A stretch of 64,000 nt of DNA from Bacteroidota bacterium. Its GTDB lineage: Bacteria > Bacteroidota > Bacteroidia > Chitinophagales > Chitinophagaceae. Below are positions 44,458 to 54,335 of the stretch, one piece after another. The position numbers and the translations under genes are program-made. A model generated the notes under the pieces. That model saw only the letters and a list, made by a program, of their open reading frames with translations, did no database searches and was not told the DNA's origin. The stretch spans positions 218,335 to 282,334 of the forward strand of contig JAEZEI010000021.1 in the NCBI GenBank assembly GCA_023417815.1, read 5' to 3'. The number at the start of each line of letters is the position of its first letter. Position 1 is the first letter of the stretch.

Positions 44458-44465
44458 TACCTTTG
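44458..44465 (+). promoter_or_regulatory. Promoter of grpE-dnaJ
   Basis: TACCTTTG (-7) with TTG at 44436-44438, exactly 19 bases between them, the standard Bacteroidota spacing. The grpE ATG is 20 bases downstream. Best promoter match in the window. Confidence 0.65.
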
Positions 44466-44484
44466 CACACTATTTTATTGAGAC

Positions 44485-45039
44485 ATGGAAGAAAAAAACG
44501 CTCCTTTCGAAGAGAAAGAAATGGATATCAATTCTGATGCAGATATCCCGGGAAATACTCATCTAAGCAACCCCGTTCAGGAAGACGATGAAAATGCTCG
44601 TCTTACCACTGAACTGAATGAACAGAAAGAAAAATTCCTTCGCCTGATGGCGGAATTTGAGAATTATAAAAGAAGGACTGCACGCGAACGCGTGGAACTG
44701 ATCCAGACGGCTGCAAAGGATACCATCATTCCCTTACTGGAAGTGCTTGATGATATTGACCGCGCCGAAAAGCTGATGGAAAATGTGAATGAGGCTGACG
44801 CGCACCAGGTGATCGAAGGAAATAAACTTGTATTTACAAAACTGCGTAACATTCTATACAGCCGTGGAGTGAAGGTTATGGAGAGTGTGGGAACAGGTTT
44901 CGACACAGAAAAACACGAAGCCATAACCCAGGTTGACACAGGGGGAGAAAAGAAAGATATTGTGCTTGATGAAGTGGAGAAAGGATATTACCTGAATGAT
45001 AAACTTATAAGATTCGCCAAAGTGGTGGTAGGCAACTAA
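44485..45039 (+). CDS. grpE: GrpE nucleotide exchange factor
   Basis: Releases ADP from DnaK. 184 residues: acidic disordered N-terminus, long coiled coil with KFLRLMAEFENYKRRTARER, and the beta head GVKVMESVGTGFDTEKHEAI. dnaJ follows 12 bases later. Confidence 0.95.
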   Translation: MEEKNAPFEEKEMDINSDADIPGNTHLSNPVQEDDENARLTTELNEQKEKFLRLMAEFENYKRRTARERVELIQTAAKDTIIPLLEVLDDIDRAEKLMENVNEADAHQVIEGNKLVFTKLRNILYSRGVKVMESVGTGFDTEKHEAITQVDTGGEKKDIVLDEVEKGYYLNDKLIRFAKVVVGN

Positions 45040-45051
45040 TAGACCCTAAAC

Positions 45052-46194
45052 ATGAAAAGAGATTACTACGAGGTATTGGGAGTGTCTAAAGGTGCTTCCC
45101 AGGAGGAGATAAAGAAAGCCTACCGCAAAGTGGCCATGCAATATCACCCCGACCGAAACCCCGGGGATAAAGCTGCGGAAGACAAGTTTAAGGAAGCAGC
45201 GGAAGCCTACGAGGTTCTGAACGATCCCGACAAGCGTTCACAATATGACCGGTTCGGGCATAATGCCTTTGGCGCCGGTAACCGTGGTTTTGGCGGAATG
45301 AATGCCGAGGATATCTTCAGCCAGTTTGGCGATATATTCGGTGATGATGCCTTCGGAAGTTTCTTTGGAGGTGGAAGAAGAAGCCAGTCGCGCGGACAGG
45401 GAAGCAGGGGAAGTAATCTCAGGGTTAAGATCAAGCTCAATTTTGAAGAAATAGCTCATGGTGCATCCAAGACCATCAAGGTAAAGAAACATGTACGGTG
45501 CGGAACCTGTTCAGGTAGCGGTGCGAAAGACAAGGGAAGTGTTCAAACGTGCGGAACCTGTGGAGGAAGTGGCCAGGTAAGAAGGGTTCAGAATACTTTC
45601 CTGGGTCAAATGCAGACCGTAACAACATGTCCAAACTGCAACGGGGAAGGAACCACTATTACCAGCAAGTGTTCATCCTGCAAAGGAGACGGCCGGGTGT
45701 ATGGAGAGGAGACTGTAACCATAGATATTCCTGCAGGTGTTCAGGAAGGAATGCAGTTAAGCATCAACGGTAAGGGAAATGCAGGAGAAAGAGGAGGCAG
45801 TTTCGGTGACCTGATCGTACTGATCGAAGAAGAATCACATCCACAATTACAACGCGAAGGACTGAATGTTGCCTTCGACCTTTATATCTCCTTCCCGGAT
45901 GCTGTATTCGGCACCCAGGTGGAAGTTCCAACCATAGATGGCAGGGCCAAGATCAAGATCCCGGCAGGTACGCAAAGCGGTAAGATCTTCAGGCTTAAGG
46001 GCAAGGGCTTCCCACAGATCAATGGCTACGAAAAGGGTGATCAGCTTATCCAGGTGAATGTATGGACTCCCCAGAACATAACTCCTGAAGAAAAGATCAT
46101 GCTTGAAAAGTTGCAGGAGTCTGAAAACTTTGAGCCCCATCCAGAGAAGAATGAGAAATCTTTCTTTGATAAGGTAAGGGAAATGTTCAGCTAA
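45052..46194 (+). CDS. dnaJ: Chaperone DnaJ
   Basis: Full-length 380-residue Hsp40: J domain with QYHPDRNPGDKAAED, Gly/Phe-rich segment (about 75-120), four zinc repeats CGTCSGSG, CGTCGGSG, CPNCNGEG, CSSCKGDG, and the client-binding C-terminal domains. Co-transcribed with grpE. Its stop overlaps the convergent vWA gene by 8 bases. Confidence 0.97.
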   Translation: MKRDYYEVLGVSKGASQEEIKKAYRKVAMQYHPDRNPGDKAAEDKFKEAAEAYEVLNDPDKRSQYDRFGHNAFGAGNRGFGGMNAEDIFSQFGDIFGDDAFGSFFGGGRRSQSRGQGSRGSNLRVKIKLNFEEIAHGASKTIKVKKHVRCGTCSGSGAKDKGSVQTCGTCGGSGQVRRVQNTFLGQMQTVTTCPNCNGEGTTITSKCSSCKGDGRVYGEETVTIDIPAGVQEGMQLSINGKGNAGERGGSFGDLIVLIEEESHPQLQREGLNVAFDLYISFPDAVFGTQVEVPTIDGRAKIKIPAGTQSGKIFRLKGKGFPQINGYEKGDQLIQVNVWTPQNITPEEKIMLEKLQESENFEPHPEKNEKSFFDKVREMFS

Positions 46195-47959
46195 CCCGGC
46201 CTCTTGTTTTCTTTTTCTTTTTAGGCTCATATATCTTCCAGGCCTTATTCACCAGTTCAACAAACTGTTGCTGAAGATAATTGCCAGGTTCAGCATTTTC
46301 CTTTGCAAGGGTCTCTACATACTGCCATGGAACCGCAGGCAGATATTTCGACTGCTTTAGTTTAAGTGAGAATATGCCCACCGCGGTTGCAAACCTGTAT
46401 TCCCGGGGGATCTCAGAAAAGTCCCGGAGTATTGCCGGCACATTATAATTAAGGATGGTGTGGGCTGTATCTTTTCCATGCGACCATGAAATGGCGATCG
46501 ATGCAATATCATCTGCCACCGACATTCCGCAGGTCAGCAGGTTTTGTTCTGTAGGTTCTATCTGGAAGATAGCCATTGTATTGTTCCCACTTCCCACCTC
46601 CCCTCCTTCCAGTGACGTAGTAGTATCAAGAAGCGCCTCTCTCCTGTTATCGAAACCAATGAGCCTGTACCGTTTAACCATTGAAGGATTGAACCTTACA
46701 TTTATCGTTGCATCATTTGCAACTGCATACATCGTTTGAGTAAGTTCTTTCACCAGCACTCTTTCGGCCTCCAGGATATCATCAAGATATGCATAGTTGC
46801 CGTTCCCTTTCTTTGCAAGGGTCTGCAATTTCGAATCCTTGAAATTTCCCATACCCACTCCGAGACAGGTAAGGTAAACTCCTGACTGGCGGTAGCGGGT
46901 TATCAATTCATCCAGGGCCTTCTCAGAAGTTTCACCAACATTAAAGTCGCCGTCTGTTGCCAGTATCACCCTGTTGTTTCCATTCTTAATGAAGGTACTT
47001 TCGGCAAGTTTATATGCCGCACGAATAGCCGACTCTCCTGGCGTATCGCCCTGGGCGGTCAGTTCTTCAATTGCTTTGCTCAATCGTTCCTTCTCAGCAC
47101 CTCCTGTTGGAGGAAGCCAGACAGAAACTCCCCCGCCATAAGTTATTATGGAAATAGTATCCTCAGTCCTGAGGTTCTTTACCAGCATCTGGAATGCAGC
47201 CTTCAAAAGACCCAGTTTCTTCTCATGGTCCATGCTGCCGGAATTATCGATGAGAAATACAAAATTCCCGGGGGGAACTTCGTGAAGGTCAAGTTTCATT
47301 GCATTCACATTGATGAATAGCAACTGTTCATCCTTTTTTACAGGATTGCCGGTCAATATGCTCGAAACCGAGAATGTCTCCCCTGTTTTCGGCTCTTCAT
47401 AACCAATGTTGAAATAGTTGATCATCTCTTCGGCGCGCACTGCATCCGGCGGAACGGAAGCATCCATATTCAGGAAACGACGGATATTGCTGTAGGAAGA
47501 TTTATTTACATTAAGGGAGAAGCCGGTGCCCGGGAACTGCCCCGTGTTGATATAATCATTCTCGATCAACTGGAAATAAGTTTCATCTCCAACAAACCAT
47601 TTGAATTTAGCCTCCTGGCGGTGGTCTCTTGTAACGGAGATCAGTTTATGCTTGTTCCTGTTGGCATCTGCCGCTGAAAGCTTAAGAATGATCTCCTGCC
47701 ACTGGTCGGAGCGGATCTTCAGCGTTTTGGATTCATATCCTTCTGAAGAAACGGTTAGGGAGTCGTGAAGGTTCAGCACATTGAAACCAAAGCTGCCAAA
47801 GGAACCGGAGTAATTGATGGTGCGGGCGGAGTGAATATAGATGCGGGCATTGCTTATGCCCTTTCCTTTTTCGTCCTTTATCTCACCACGAAGGTAGTAC
47901 TGCGCCAGCCCGGAGCCGGACGAAAACAGCAGCAGCAGGTATATAGCCAGTTTTTTCAA
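46187..47959 (-). CDS. Exported von Willebrand factor A domain protein (YfbK-like)
   Basis: 590 residues: signal peptide, N-terminal carboxypeptidase-regulatory-like beta domain (LRGEIKDEKGKGISNARIYI), vWA N-terminal domain (SYSNIRRFLNMDASVPPDAV), vWA domain with MIDAS FLIDNSGSMDHEK and later TDGDFNVG, and a C-terminal DUF3520-like region (SKYLPAVPWQYVETLAKENA). Ligand and role unknown; a metal-dependent protein contact at the cell envelope is likely. Lone gene between dnaJ and hpt. Confidence 0.88.
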   Translation of the reverse strand: MKKLAIYLLLLFSSGSGLAQYYLRGEIKDEKGKGISNARIYIHSARTINYSGSFGSFGFNVLNLHDSLTVSSEGYESKTLKIRSDQWQEIILKLSAADANRNKHKLISVTRDHRQEAKFKWFVGDETYFQLIENDYINTGQFPGTGFSLNVNKSSYSNIRRFLNMDASVPPDAVRAEEMINYFNIGYEEPKTGETFSVSSILTGNPVKKDEQLLFINVNAMKLDLHEVPPGNFVFLIDNSGSMDHEKKLGLLKAAFQMLVKNLRTEDTISIITYGGGVSVWLPPTGGAEKERLSKAIEELTAQGDTPGESAIRAAYKLAESTFIKNGNNRVILATDGDFNVGETSEKALDELITRYRQSGVYLTCLGVGMGNFKDSKLQTLAKKGNGNYAYLDDILEAERVLVKELTQTMYAVANDATINVRFNPSMVKRYRLIGFDNRREALLDTTTSLEGGEVGSGNNTMAIFQIEPTEQNLLTCGMSVADDIASIAISWSHGKDTAHTILNYNVPAILRDFSEIPREYRFATAVGIFSLKLKQSKYLPAVPWQYVETLAKENAEPGNYLQQQFVELVNKAWKIYEPKKKKKTRGRVS

Positions 47960-48022
47960 TGGATCAATGTACAGGTAATATAACGAATTAATTCGTAACC
48001 TCCTGCATCCTGATCCATATTG

Positions 48023-48553
48023 TTATTCTGCCAGCTTGTATATTTCAGGGAGGTTCCTGCCCAGGCCGTCATAATCCAACCCATAACCCAGCAAGAATTT
48101 ATTGGGAACACTGAATCCAAGATAATCGATCTTAAGATCGTGCTGGAGCGCTTCGGGCTTATGTAATAACGCTGCAATCTTAAGTGATGAAGGATTCTGG
48201 TCGTGCAGTTGGGGGAGAAATTCCTTGAAGGTCTTGCCGGTATCAACAATATCTTCCACGATGATCACATGGCGGTTCCGCAGTGGTTCATCAAGACCAA
48301 TGGAGGTGATCACATTGCCGGTGCTTTTTGTTCCCTTATAGGAAGCAAGTTTTATGAAACTGATCTCCGCATCAATTTCGATATGTTTAAACAGATCTGA
48401 TGCAAACATGAATGCGCCGTTGAGTATACCAATGAACAGGGGCTTCTTACCTGCATAGTCCCTGTTGATCTCTTCGGCAAGACGCTTTACCTGTTTCCCG
48501 ATCTCCGCCGCTGAAAGGTATGGCTCGAATTTTTTATCGTGTACCTGGATCAT
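48023..48553 (-). CDS. hpt: Hypoxanthine phosphoribosyltransferase
   Basis: Purine salvage: joins hypoxanthine or guanine to PRPP. 176 residues with PRPP loop VIIVEDIVDTGKTFKEFL and LASYKGTKSTGNV. The start overlaps the stop of the glucosaminidase gene by 4 bases (ATGA). Confidence 0.93.
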   Translation of the reverse strand: MIQVHDKKFEPYLSAAEIGKQVKRLAEEINRDYAGKKPLFIGILNGAFMFASDLFKHIEIDAEISFIKLASYKGTKSTGNVITSIGLDEPLRNRHVIIVEDIVDTGKTFKEFLPQLHDQNPSSLKIAALLHKPEALQHDLKIDYLGFSVPNKFLLGYGLDYDGLGRNLPEIYKLAE

Positions 48554-49458
48554 TTCCTGGATATGATTAGTTTCTGGCCCGCCTGCAGATTATCTGATCT
48601 CAGGTTATTCAATGCCTTTATTTCTTCAATAGACACATTGTACCTGCGACTGATAGAATATAATCCTTCTTTTGGCAACACCTCATGTACTATGGTTCTT
48701 TCTTCTTCCTCTGCCTTGTGTTTCTTCTGGAGATATACCCAGCGATCCTCTTCCAGCAGGCCATCTTTTTGAAGATCATTATACTCCATCAGTTTTGAAA
48801 GACTGATATTGTTATTAATGGCTATCGAAAGCAGTGAGGTGCCTTTAACAGCGAACACTGCCTTTCGTCCATCCTGGCTGCCAGGAACAGGCCCGGGTGC
48901 AACTTCTTCTTTTGCAATTTCAAAAACAGGTTCCCCGGTTTCATCCTCTTCAAGCCCTGCCAGCGTGTATTGCTGGAGGTTATAGCGCTCAATTGTACTT
49001 ATGAGTATGGAAGGATACTTTGGATTTGTTGCATATCCTGCATTCTTCAAACCTTTTGCCCATGCTTTGTAATCCTTTTTATCGATCAGGAAAAGCGAGG
49101 CATAATGTGGGCGTTGGCTCAGGAAATCACTATGATCCCTGTAACTGTCCTCGGCGGATTCATATTTGCGGAAGCATTCTCCGCGAGCATCATCATCATG
49201 GGATACGGTCGGCCCGGTCCAGTCGTTCTTGCATTTAATGCCGAAATGATTATTGGATCGCTGAACCAGGTTGCTTCTGCCGCTTTCAGTTTCCAGTATT
49301 CCCTGGGCCAGGATGATGGAAGCTGGAACGCCTTTCCTTTTCATTTCCCTGATCGCAACGTCTTTGTAAGTTTCTATATATTTTTCTACAGCCGCTCTTT
49401 GTGCAGTGATGGTGCCTGAAAATAAAACTGCCACGAGGAGAGTTAAAACAAAGCGCAT
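48550..49458 (-). CDS. Exported glucosaminidase with LysM repeats
   Basis: 302 residues: signal peptide (LLVAVLFSGTITAQR), mannosyl-glycoprotein endo-beta-N-acetylglucosaminidase/FlgJ-like domain about 25-165 (ASIILAQGILETESGRSNL, NNHFGIKCKNDW), and two LysM-type repeats toward the C-terminus (FAVKGTSLLSIAINNNISLS; HEVLPKEGLYSISRRYNVS). Cleaves peptidoglycan glycan strands, probably in cell wall remodelling. Operon with O-methyltransferase and hpt. Confidence 0.92.
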   Translation of the reverse strand: MRFVLTLLVAVLFSGTITAQRAAVEKYIETYKDVAIREMKRKGVPASIILAQGILETESGRSNLVQRSNNHFGIKCKNDWTGPTVSHDDDARGECFRKYESAEDSYRDHSDFLSQRPHYASLFLIDKKDYKAWAKGLKNAGYATNPKYPSILISTIERYNLQQYTLAGLEEDETGEPVFEIAKEEVAPGPVPGSQDGRKAVFAVKGTSLLSIAINNNISLSKLMEYNDLQKDGLLEEDRWVYLQKKHKAEEEERTIVHEVLPKEGLYSISRRYNVSIEEIKALNNLRSDNLQAGQKLIISRK

Positions 49459-49459
49459 A

Positions 49460-50098
49460 TTATTTTTTTCTTATGATCAGCAGACCGTCCCTTATGGTTA
49501 ATAGTACCTGTTCAACCCGGTCATCAGAATTTACGTGTTCATTAAAAGCATGGATGGCTGTAGCGTTCTTTCCTTTTACAGGATGTTCGAGAACCTGGCC
49601 ATGGAACAGCACATTATCGGCTATGATCCATCCTCCACTGCTGAGCCGTGGCAAAGTTAACTCGTAATAATTAATATAGTTCACTTTATCGGCATCTATG
49701 AACACCAGGTCCCACGTTTCATTAAGTGCTGGTATTATATCCAATGCATTTCCCTGGTGAACTTTCACAAAATTTTCATAACCACATTCACCTATAAAAC
49801 GAGCTGAGGCCTCCGCATCTTTCTCTCTTAATTCTATAGTATGCAGCATCCCATTTTCCTGTAAACCCTTTGCGAGGCACACAGCGCTGAACCCGGTAAA
49901 TGTGCCTATTTCAAGGATGCGGCGCGGCCTGATCATCCTGCTTAAGAATTCGAGGGCCTTTCCCTGTACATGGCCACTATGCATTACCGCATGTTCATTT
50001 TCTGCAAGCGTCTGCTTTTCGTTCATGGCAAGCAGGGGGTCGAGCGCCGTTGTGAACTTTCCTGCGTATTCCTCAGCTAACGGGTTCAGGAGTTCCAT
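49460..50098 (-). CDS. Class I O-methyltransferase (caffeoyl-CoA OMT-like)
   Basis: 212 residues: SAM site ILEIGTFTGFSAVCLAKGL, DLVFIDADKVNYINYYELTL with metal-binding Asp, and GGWIIADNVLFHGQV. Substrate unknown. It overlaps the symporter gene by 26 bases and precedes the glucosaminidase by 1 base. Confidence 0.9.
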   Translation of the reverse strand: MELLNPLAEEYAGKFTTALDPLLAMNEKQTLAENEHAVMHSGHVQGKALEFLSRMIRPRRILEIGTFTGFSAVCLAKGLQENGMLHTIELREKDAEASARFIGECGYENFVKVHQGNALDIIPALNETWDLVFIDADKVNYINYYELTLPRLSSGGWIIADNVLFHGQVLEHPVKGKNATAIHAFNEHVNSDDRVEQVLLTIRDGLLIIRKK

Positions 50099-51641
50099 CG
50101 TTTAATTTCCTTTTTGAGATTAGTAATAGTCCAAGGAAGGTGATAAACCCGTTTATCACAAGGATCTCAATCCCGATTATATAACCATTGAAAAGCTCCG
50201 GAGAATTCACCTGGAGCAAATAACACAGAACAGGACTTAGCAGCGCTATTATTCCTATGATCATGGAATCCGGCAGTGATCGTTTAGACAGGATACCGAA
50301 TGCGAACAGGCCGAGAAGCGGGCCATAGGTGTACCCGGCAAGGTCCAATATCTTATCAATTATTGAGCGGCTGTTTATTTCCCTGAAAACAAGAATGCAG
50401 AGAAAGAAAACAACAGTCATGGATAAATGCACTGTTAACCGGATCTTTCTTTTCTGAGTTTCGTTTATATCTTCCCGTTGTTTAAGTCCCAGGATATCGA
50501 TGCAGAAAGACGATGTAAGTGCAGTGAGTGCTCCGTCAGCACTTGGGAACAATGCGGAAATAAGGCCGATTATAAAGATCACCGAAATTACCCCGGGCAT
50601 TTCCTGGAACAGTCCAAGTGCTATGGATGGGAACAGATTATCGCCGGTTATATTAAGGTCATTTGCAAACAAGCCGAAGACTTCCTGGTTATCAACAACC
50701 CTGGTTGCAAAGGAAGCACCGTTCTCGAATGCATACAGGTAAAGAAGACCGCCCAGCAACAGGAAAAGGAGGTTCACAATAACCATGATAACACTGAAGG
50801 TCATCATGTTCTTTTGTGAATCCTTCAAAGTACGAACACTGATATTCTTCTGCATCATTTCCTGGTCGAGCCCCGTCATGGCAATGGTTATGAATGCACC
50901 CCCGATGATCTGCTTCAGGAAGAAGCCCTTACTGTTCGCGTCTGTATTGAAGATGCGTGTAAGATCCTTTGATTCCATGCCATTAATTGCTTCGGGTATG
51001 GAAAGACCCAGATTAGACAGGATATAACCCACACAAACAATAAGCCCCAGCACCATCAGGGTGGTTTGCAGGGTATCGGTATATACGATTGTTTTAACCC
51101 CACCCTCGAAAGTATAAAGCAATATCATCAGCAATACAACTGCCACAGAAACATAGAAGGGAATCCCGAGCTGGGCCAGGATAAAAATGTGCAGGATATT
51201 GATCACAAGGTAAAGCCTTGCGGTTGCCCCGACTGTGCGCGACAAAATAAAGAAGGATGCTCCTGTTTTATATGCCCATGTTCCGAACCGCTGATCCAGG
51301 TATTTATAAATAGAAGTAAGGTTAAGACGGTAATACAGTGGCAGGAGAACAAAAGCCACAACAAAATACCCGATGAGATACCCAATCACCACCTGGAAAT
51401 AACCGAGCGCATTCGGAAGCCCCGTCAGCGATCCTACATTACCGACACTTCCTGGCACACTCACAAAAGTCACCCCGCTTAAAGAGGTGCCTATCATCCC
51501 AAACGCCACCAGTTTCCAGTTGGAATTCTTATTACCGATAAAAAAGGAATCATTATTTGAATTGCGGCTCGTGTACCATGCCACTACAAGCAGTAAAATA
51601 AAATAGCCTATTACAAAGGATAAGAGGACATAGGGAGACAT
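50073..51641 (-). CDS. Sodium:solute symporter
   Basis: 522 residues with about thirteen TM helices of the SSS family: FFIGNKNSNWKLVAFGMIGT, SLSGVTFVSVPGSVG, FEGGVKTIVYTDTLQT, and SALFPSADGALTALTSSFC. Imports an unidentified solute with Na+. First gene of the operon; its 3' end overlaps the O-methyltransferase start. Confidence 0.92.
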   Translation of the reverse strand: MSPYVLLSFVIGYFILLLVVAWYTSRNSNNDSFFIGNKNSNWKLVAFGMIGTSLSGVTFVSVPGSVGNVGSLTGLPNALGYFQVVIGYLIGYFVVAFVLLPLYYRLNLTSIYKYLDQRFGTWAYKTGASFFILSRTVGATARLYLVINILHIFILAQLGIPFYVSVAVVLLMILLYTFEGGVKTIVYTDTLQTTLMVLGLIVCVGYILSNLGLSIPEAINGMESKDLTRIFNTDANSKGFFLKQIIGGAFITIAMTGLDQEMMQKNISVRTLKDSQKNMMTFSVIMVIVNLLFLLLGGLLYLYAFENGASFATRVVDNQEVFGLFANDLNITGDNLFPSIALGLFQEMPGVISVIFIIGLISALFPSADGALTALTSSFCIDILGLKQREDINETQKRKIRLTVHLSMTVVFFLCILVFREINSRSIIDKILDLAGYTYGPLLGLFAFGILSKRSLPDSMIIGIIALLSPVLCYLLQVNSPELFNGYIIGIEILVINGFITFLGLLLISKRKLNDGTPEPVS

Positions 51642-51716
51642 ATACAGGTTTTGATGTAAAAATAAAATTGAAAATAGGCAAAAACGTTGTGTCTTTGCTA
51701 CCTAATCCTCCAGAAC

Positions 51717-52250
51717 ATGATACAGGCCATTGCAGTGTTTTGCGGCAGCAAGAACGGCACAAACCCTATTTATGAAGATCATACCCGCATATTGGGACAG
51801 CTTCTCGCACAGCGAAACATTGCGGTGATCTACGGAGGCAGCAGCAAAGGACTTATGGGAGCTGTTGCCGATGCAGCCCTGGATCAAAATGGATTGGTGA
51901 TGGGCATCATACCGGAATTATTAAAGCAATGGGAACATCATCATCCGGGTATTTCAGAACTCCTTATCGTGGACACCATGCATACCCGGAAAAAAATGCT
52001 TTATGAAAAATGTGATGCTGCCATCATCCTGCCGGGAGGATTCGGAACTCTCGACGAAGTTTTTGAGATCCTGACCTGGAATGCCCTTAAGATCCACCAG
52101 AAACAGATCTTCATTCTGAATTCCGATGGATTTTATGATCATATGATCCGTCATATTGCCCGGATGCATGAAGATGGTTTTTTATATGACCACCCTGATA
52201 ATACCATGACCATACTTACACATCCGGAGGAATTGATCGCCTTCCTATAA
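51717..52250 (+). CDS. LOG-family (TIGR00730) nucleotide phosphoribohydrolase
   Basis: 177 residues from ATG 51717 (MIQAIAVFCGSKNGTNPIYE). Contains the family signature LPGGFGTLDEVFEILTW and VIYGGSSKGLMGAVADAAL. The family cleaves nucleoside 5'-monophosphates such as cytokinin ribotides; the physiological substrate here is not known. A longer frame from 51687 lacks family similarity. Overlaps the convergent gene by 6 bases. Confidence 0.9.
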   Translation: MIQAIAVFCGSKNGTNPIYEDHTRILGQLLAQRNIAVIYGGSSKGLMGAVADAALDQNGLVMGIIPELLKQWEHHHPGISELLIVDTMHTRKKMLYEKCDAAIILPGGFGTLDEVFEILTWNALKIHQKQIFILNSDGFYDHMIRHIARMHEDGFLYDHPDNTMTILTHPEELIAFL

Positions 52251-52886
52251 CAGTCTTTTGCCCTGGAAGAGCGGTACCTGGATACCGGCCCTGATTATAG
52301 GCAATACATTCACATCACCATTCGACAGGTTCTCAACGTATGGTGAATTAGGGTCCTTAGCGATATCAAATAAGATCGAAACGTAATAAAAAAGACTTCC
52401 TGTTCCTTCCCTACCATTGCAATAGCCTCCCCCTACAAGAAAGCTCGGCGCCGAGGTGCTTCGCTTCTCTGTTGGAAATCCATCTGCATAGATAAGTTTC
52501 TGGTTTACAAAATTGATCTCACCCTGGGCATGTGCAAATAAAAACCGAACAGGATATAATCTTACAAATGCTGCAGGACCAATTGTTGTTTGCTTTAGTT
52601 TGTCATCACTAATGAAATACTGGCCGGTATTAGGATTATAATAAGTAACATGCCTGTTGGAAGAATAAACGAAATTCACTCCAAGCCCGGCATCCACCCA
52701 TTTGGCTATACTATAGCCAAATACAGGACTTATACCGAGCACGGTTCCGTTACTACCGAACGAAAGTGTAACCCCGCCCCCGGTGAAAAGATTTTCCTTT
52801 TTGAAACCCCGGGAACGGGTTGAATCATCCTGTCCACTTGCGATGAATGAAAAAAGGATGAATGATACGAGAAGCGTCTTTTTCAT
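52245..52886 (-). CDS. Outer-membrane beta-barrel protein candidate
   Basis: 213 residues: signal peptide (LLVSFILFSFIASGQD) and amphipathic beta strands (VTLSFGSNGTVLGISPVFGY, DAGLGVNFVYSSNRHVTYYN, GSLFYYVSILFDIA). Family not recognised; size suggests an 8-stranded barrel. It follows the GlcD-like gene by 12 bases on the same strand. Confidence 0.7.
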   Translation of the reverse strand: MKKTLLVSFILFSFIASGQDDSTRSRGFKKENLFTGGGVTLSFGSNGTVLGISPVFGYSIAKWVDAGLGVNFVYSSNRHVTYYNPNTGQYFISDDKLKQTTIGPAAFVRLYPVRFLFAHAQGEINFVNQKLIYADGFPTEKRSTSAPSFLVGGGYCNGREGTGSLFYYVSILFDIAKDPNSPYVENLSNGDVNVLPIIRAGIQVPLFQGKRLL

Positions 52887-52898
52887 AATTTGAATTTG

Positions 52899-54314
52899 TT
52901 AACCTGCGTCAAAAATTTTACCACTGTTCAATATATTATTAGGATCAAAGGTTTTTTTGATCCCCTTCATGAGATCAAATACAGGCGCTGAAAAAACCAC
53001 GTCCAGGTAATTCTTCTGAATAAGCCCTATTCCGTGTTCACCACTAATGGTACCGCCAAGCGAATGCACAAGCGAAAATAATTTCCTAAGCACGGGAACA
53101 ACTTCAGGGTTATCAAAACTATCCTTGTTCCCTTCCATTTTAAGGCGGATATGCAGGTTTCCATCGCCAGCATGGCCATAGCACACCGAACTGAAGCGAC
53201 CTTCTTCTTCCATATTCCGTATTCCTCTTATCAATGCAGGCAGGGCAGCCCGTGGCACTACGGTATCTTCTTCAATAGTGTATCCCGCGATCTTCACTGC
53301 TTCTGCCACTCTTCTCCGGAGCTTCCATAACTCAGCTTTCTGGGAAGCATCTTCGGCAAATAGGATCTCACCGCAGTCGTATTGTTCCATAAGCCCGGCG
53401 ATCTGCATCATTTCCCTGGCAAGAACATCCATATCGTTTCCATCAACTTCTATCAACAGGTGTGCTTCCACATCATCCGTTACCGGGACCACTGAACTGT
53501 CAACAAAGGCTGCGACTATCTTTAATGCATTGTATTCAACAAGTTCCAGTGCGCTTGGGATATGGCCTGCCCTGAAGATGGCGCTTACCGCTGCCCCAGC
53601 TTGTTCCAATTGCCTGAAAGGTACCAGCATAAGCAGGTCATATTTCGGAAGGGGAAGCAATTTCAGGACGATCTTAGTAACGACCCCCAGGGTGCCCTCG
53701 CTTCCTACAACCAGCTGGGTGAGATTATATCCTGTAGAATTCTTCAGGACATTAGCTCCCGTCCAGATCACGCTTCCATCAGCAAGAACAAGTTCCAGGT
53801 TCAGAACATAATCCTTAACCACTCCATATTTCACAGCCCTGGGCCCCCCGCTGTTTGCAGATACATTCCCTCCGATGAAACAACTTCCTTTACTGCTTGG
53901 ATCAGGAGGATAGAAGAGGCCTTTTTCCATGACTGCATTCTGCAGTATCTCGGTGATAACCCCCGGTTCCGTTGTTACCTGGAGGTTTGCTTCATCAATG
54001 CTGATAATACTGTTCATCCTTTCCATCGATAAAACCACTCCACCCAGGTGAGGTAGCGCTGCACCGGCAAGACCGGTTCCGGCACCACGTGGCGTTACCG
54101 GGATCAGGTGCTTATTGCAATAAGAAAGTATCCTGCTTATTTCATCGGTTGTTCGCGGCCGAAGCACAATATCGGGTCTGAAGAAAAGGGTCTCGGTCTG
54201 GTCCCTGCCGTAGCGATCAAGATCTTCTTCCAACACTGTTACATTCTCTGCCCCTGCTATCTTTCTGAAATGATCAGCATGAACATTCCAATCCTGAATT
54301 GCATGGCTTTTCAT
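52899..54314 (-). CDS. FAD-linked oxidase, GlcD/D-lactate dehydrogenase type
   Basis: 471 residues: FAD_binding_4 domain (VTPRGAGTGLAGAALPHLGG, GGNVSANSGGPRAVKYGVVK, VGSEGTLGVVTKIVLKLLP) and C-terminal FAD-oxidase domain (CYGHAGDGNLHIR, SGEHGIGLIQKNYL, FDPNNILNSGKIF). Oxidises a 2-hydroxy acid such as glycolate or D-lactate. No GlcE/GlcF partners nearby, so it may work as a single-subunit enzyme. Confidence 0.92.
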   Translation of the reverse strand: MKSHAIQDWNVHADHFRKIAGAENVTVLEEDLDRYGRDQTETLFFRPDIVLRPRTTDEISRILSYCNKHLIPVTPRGAGTGLAGAALPHLGGVVLSMERMNSIISIDEANLQVTTEPGVITEILQNAVMEKGLFYPPDPSSKGSCFIGGNVSANSGGPRAVKYGVVKDYVLNLELVLADGSVIWTGANVLKNSTGYNLTQLVVGSEGTLGVVTKIVLKLLPLPKYDLLMLVPFRQLEQAGAAVSAIFRAGHIPSALELVEYNALKIVAAFVDSSVVPVTDDVEAHLLIEVDGNDMDVLAREMMQIAGLMEQYDCGEILFAEDASQKAELWKLRRRVAEAVKIAGYTIEEDTVVPRAALPALIRGIRNMEEEGRFSSVCYGHAGDGNLHIRLKMEGNKDSFDNPEVVPVLRKLFSLVHSLGGTISGEHGIGLIQKNYLDVVFSAPVFDLMKGIKKTFDPNNILNSGKIFDAG

Positions 54315-54335
54315 ACTGTAAAGTTATACGGGATA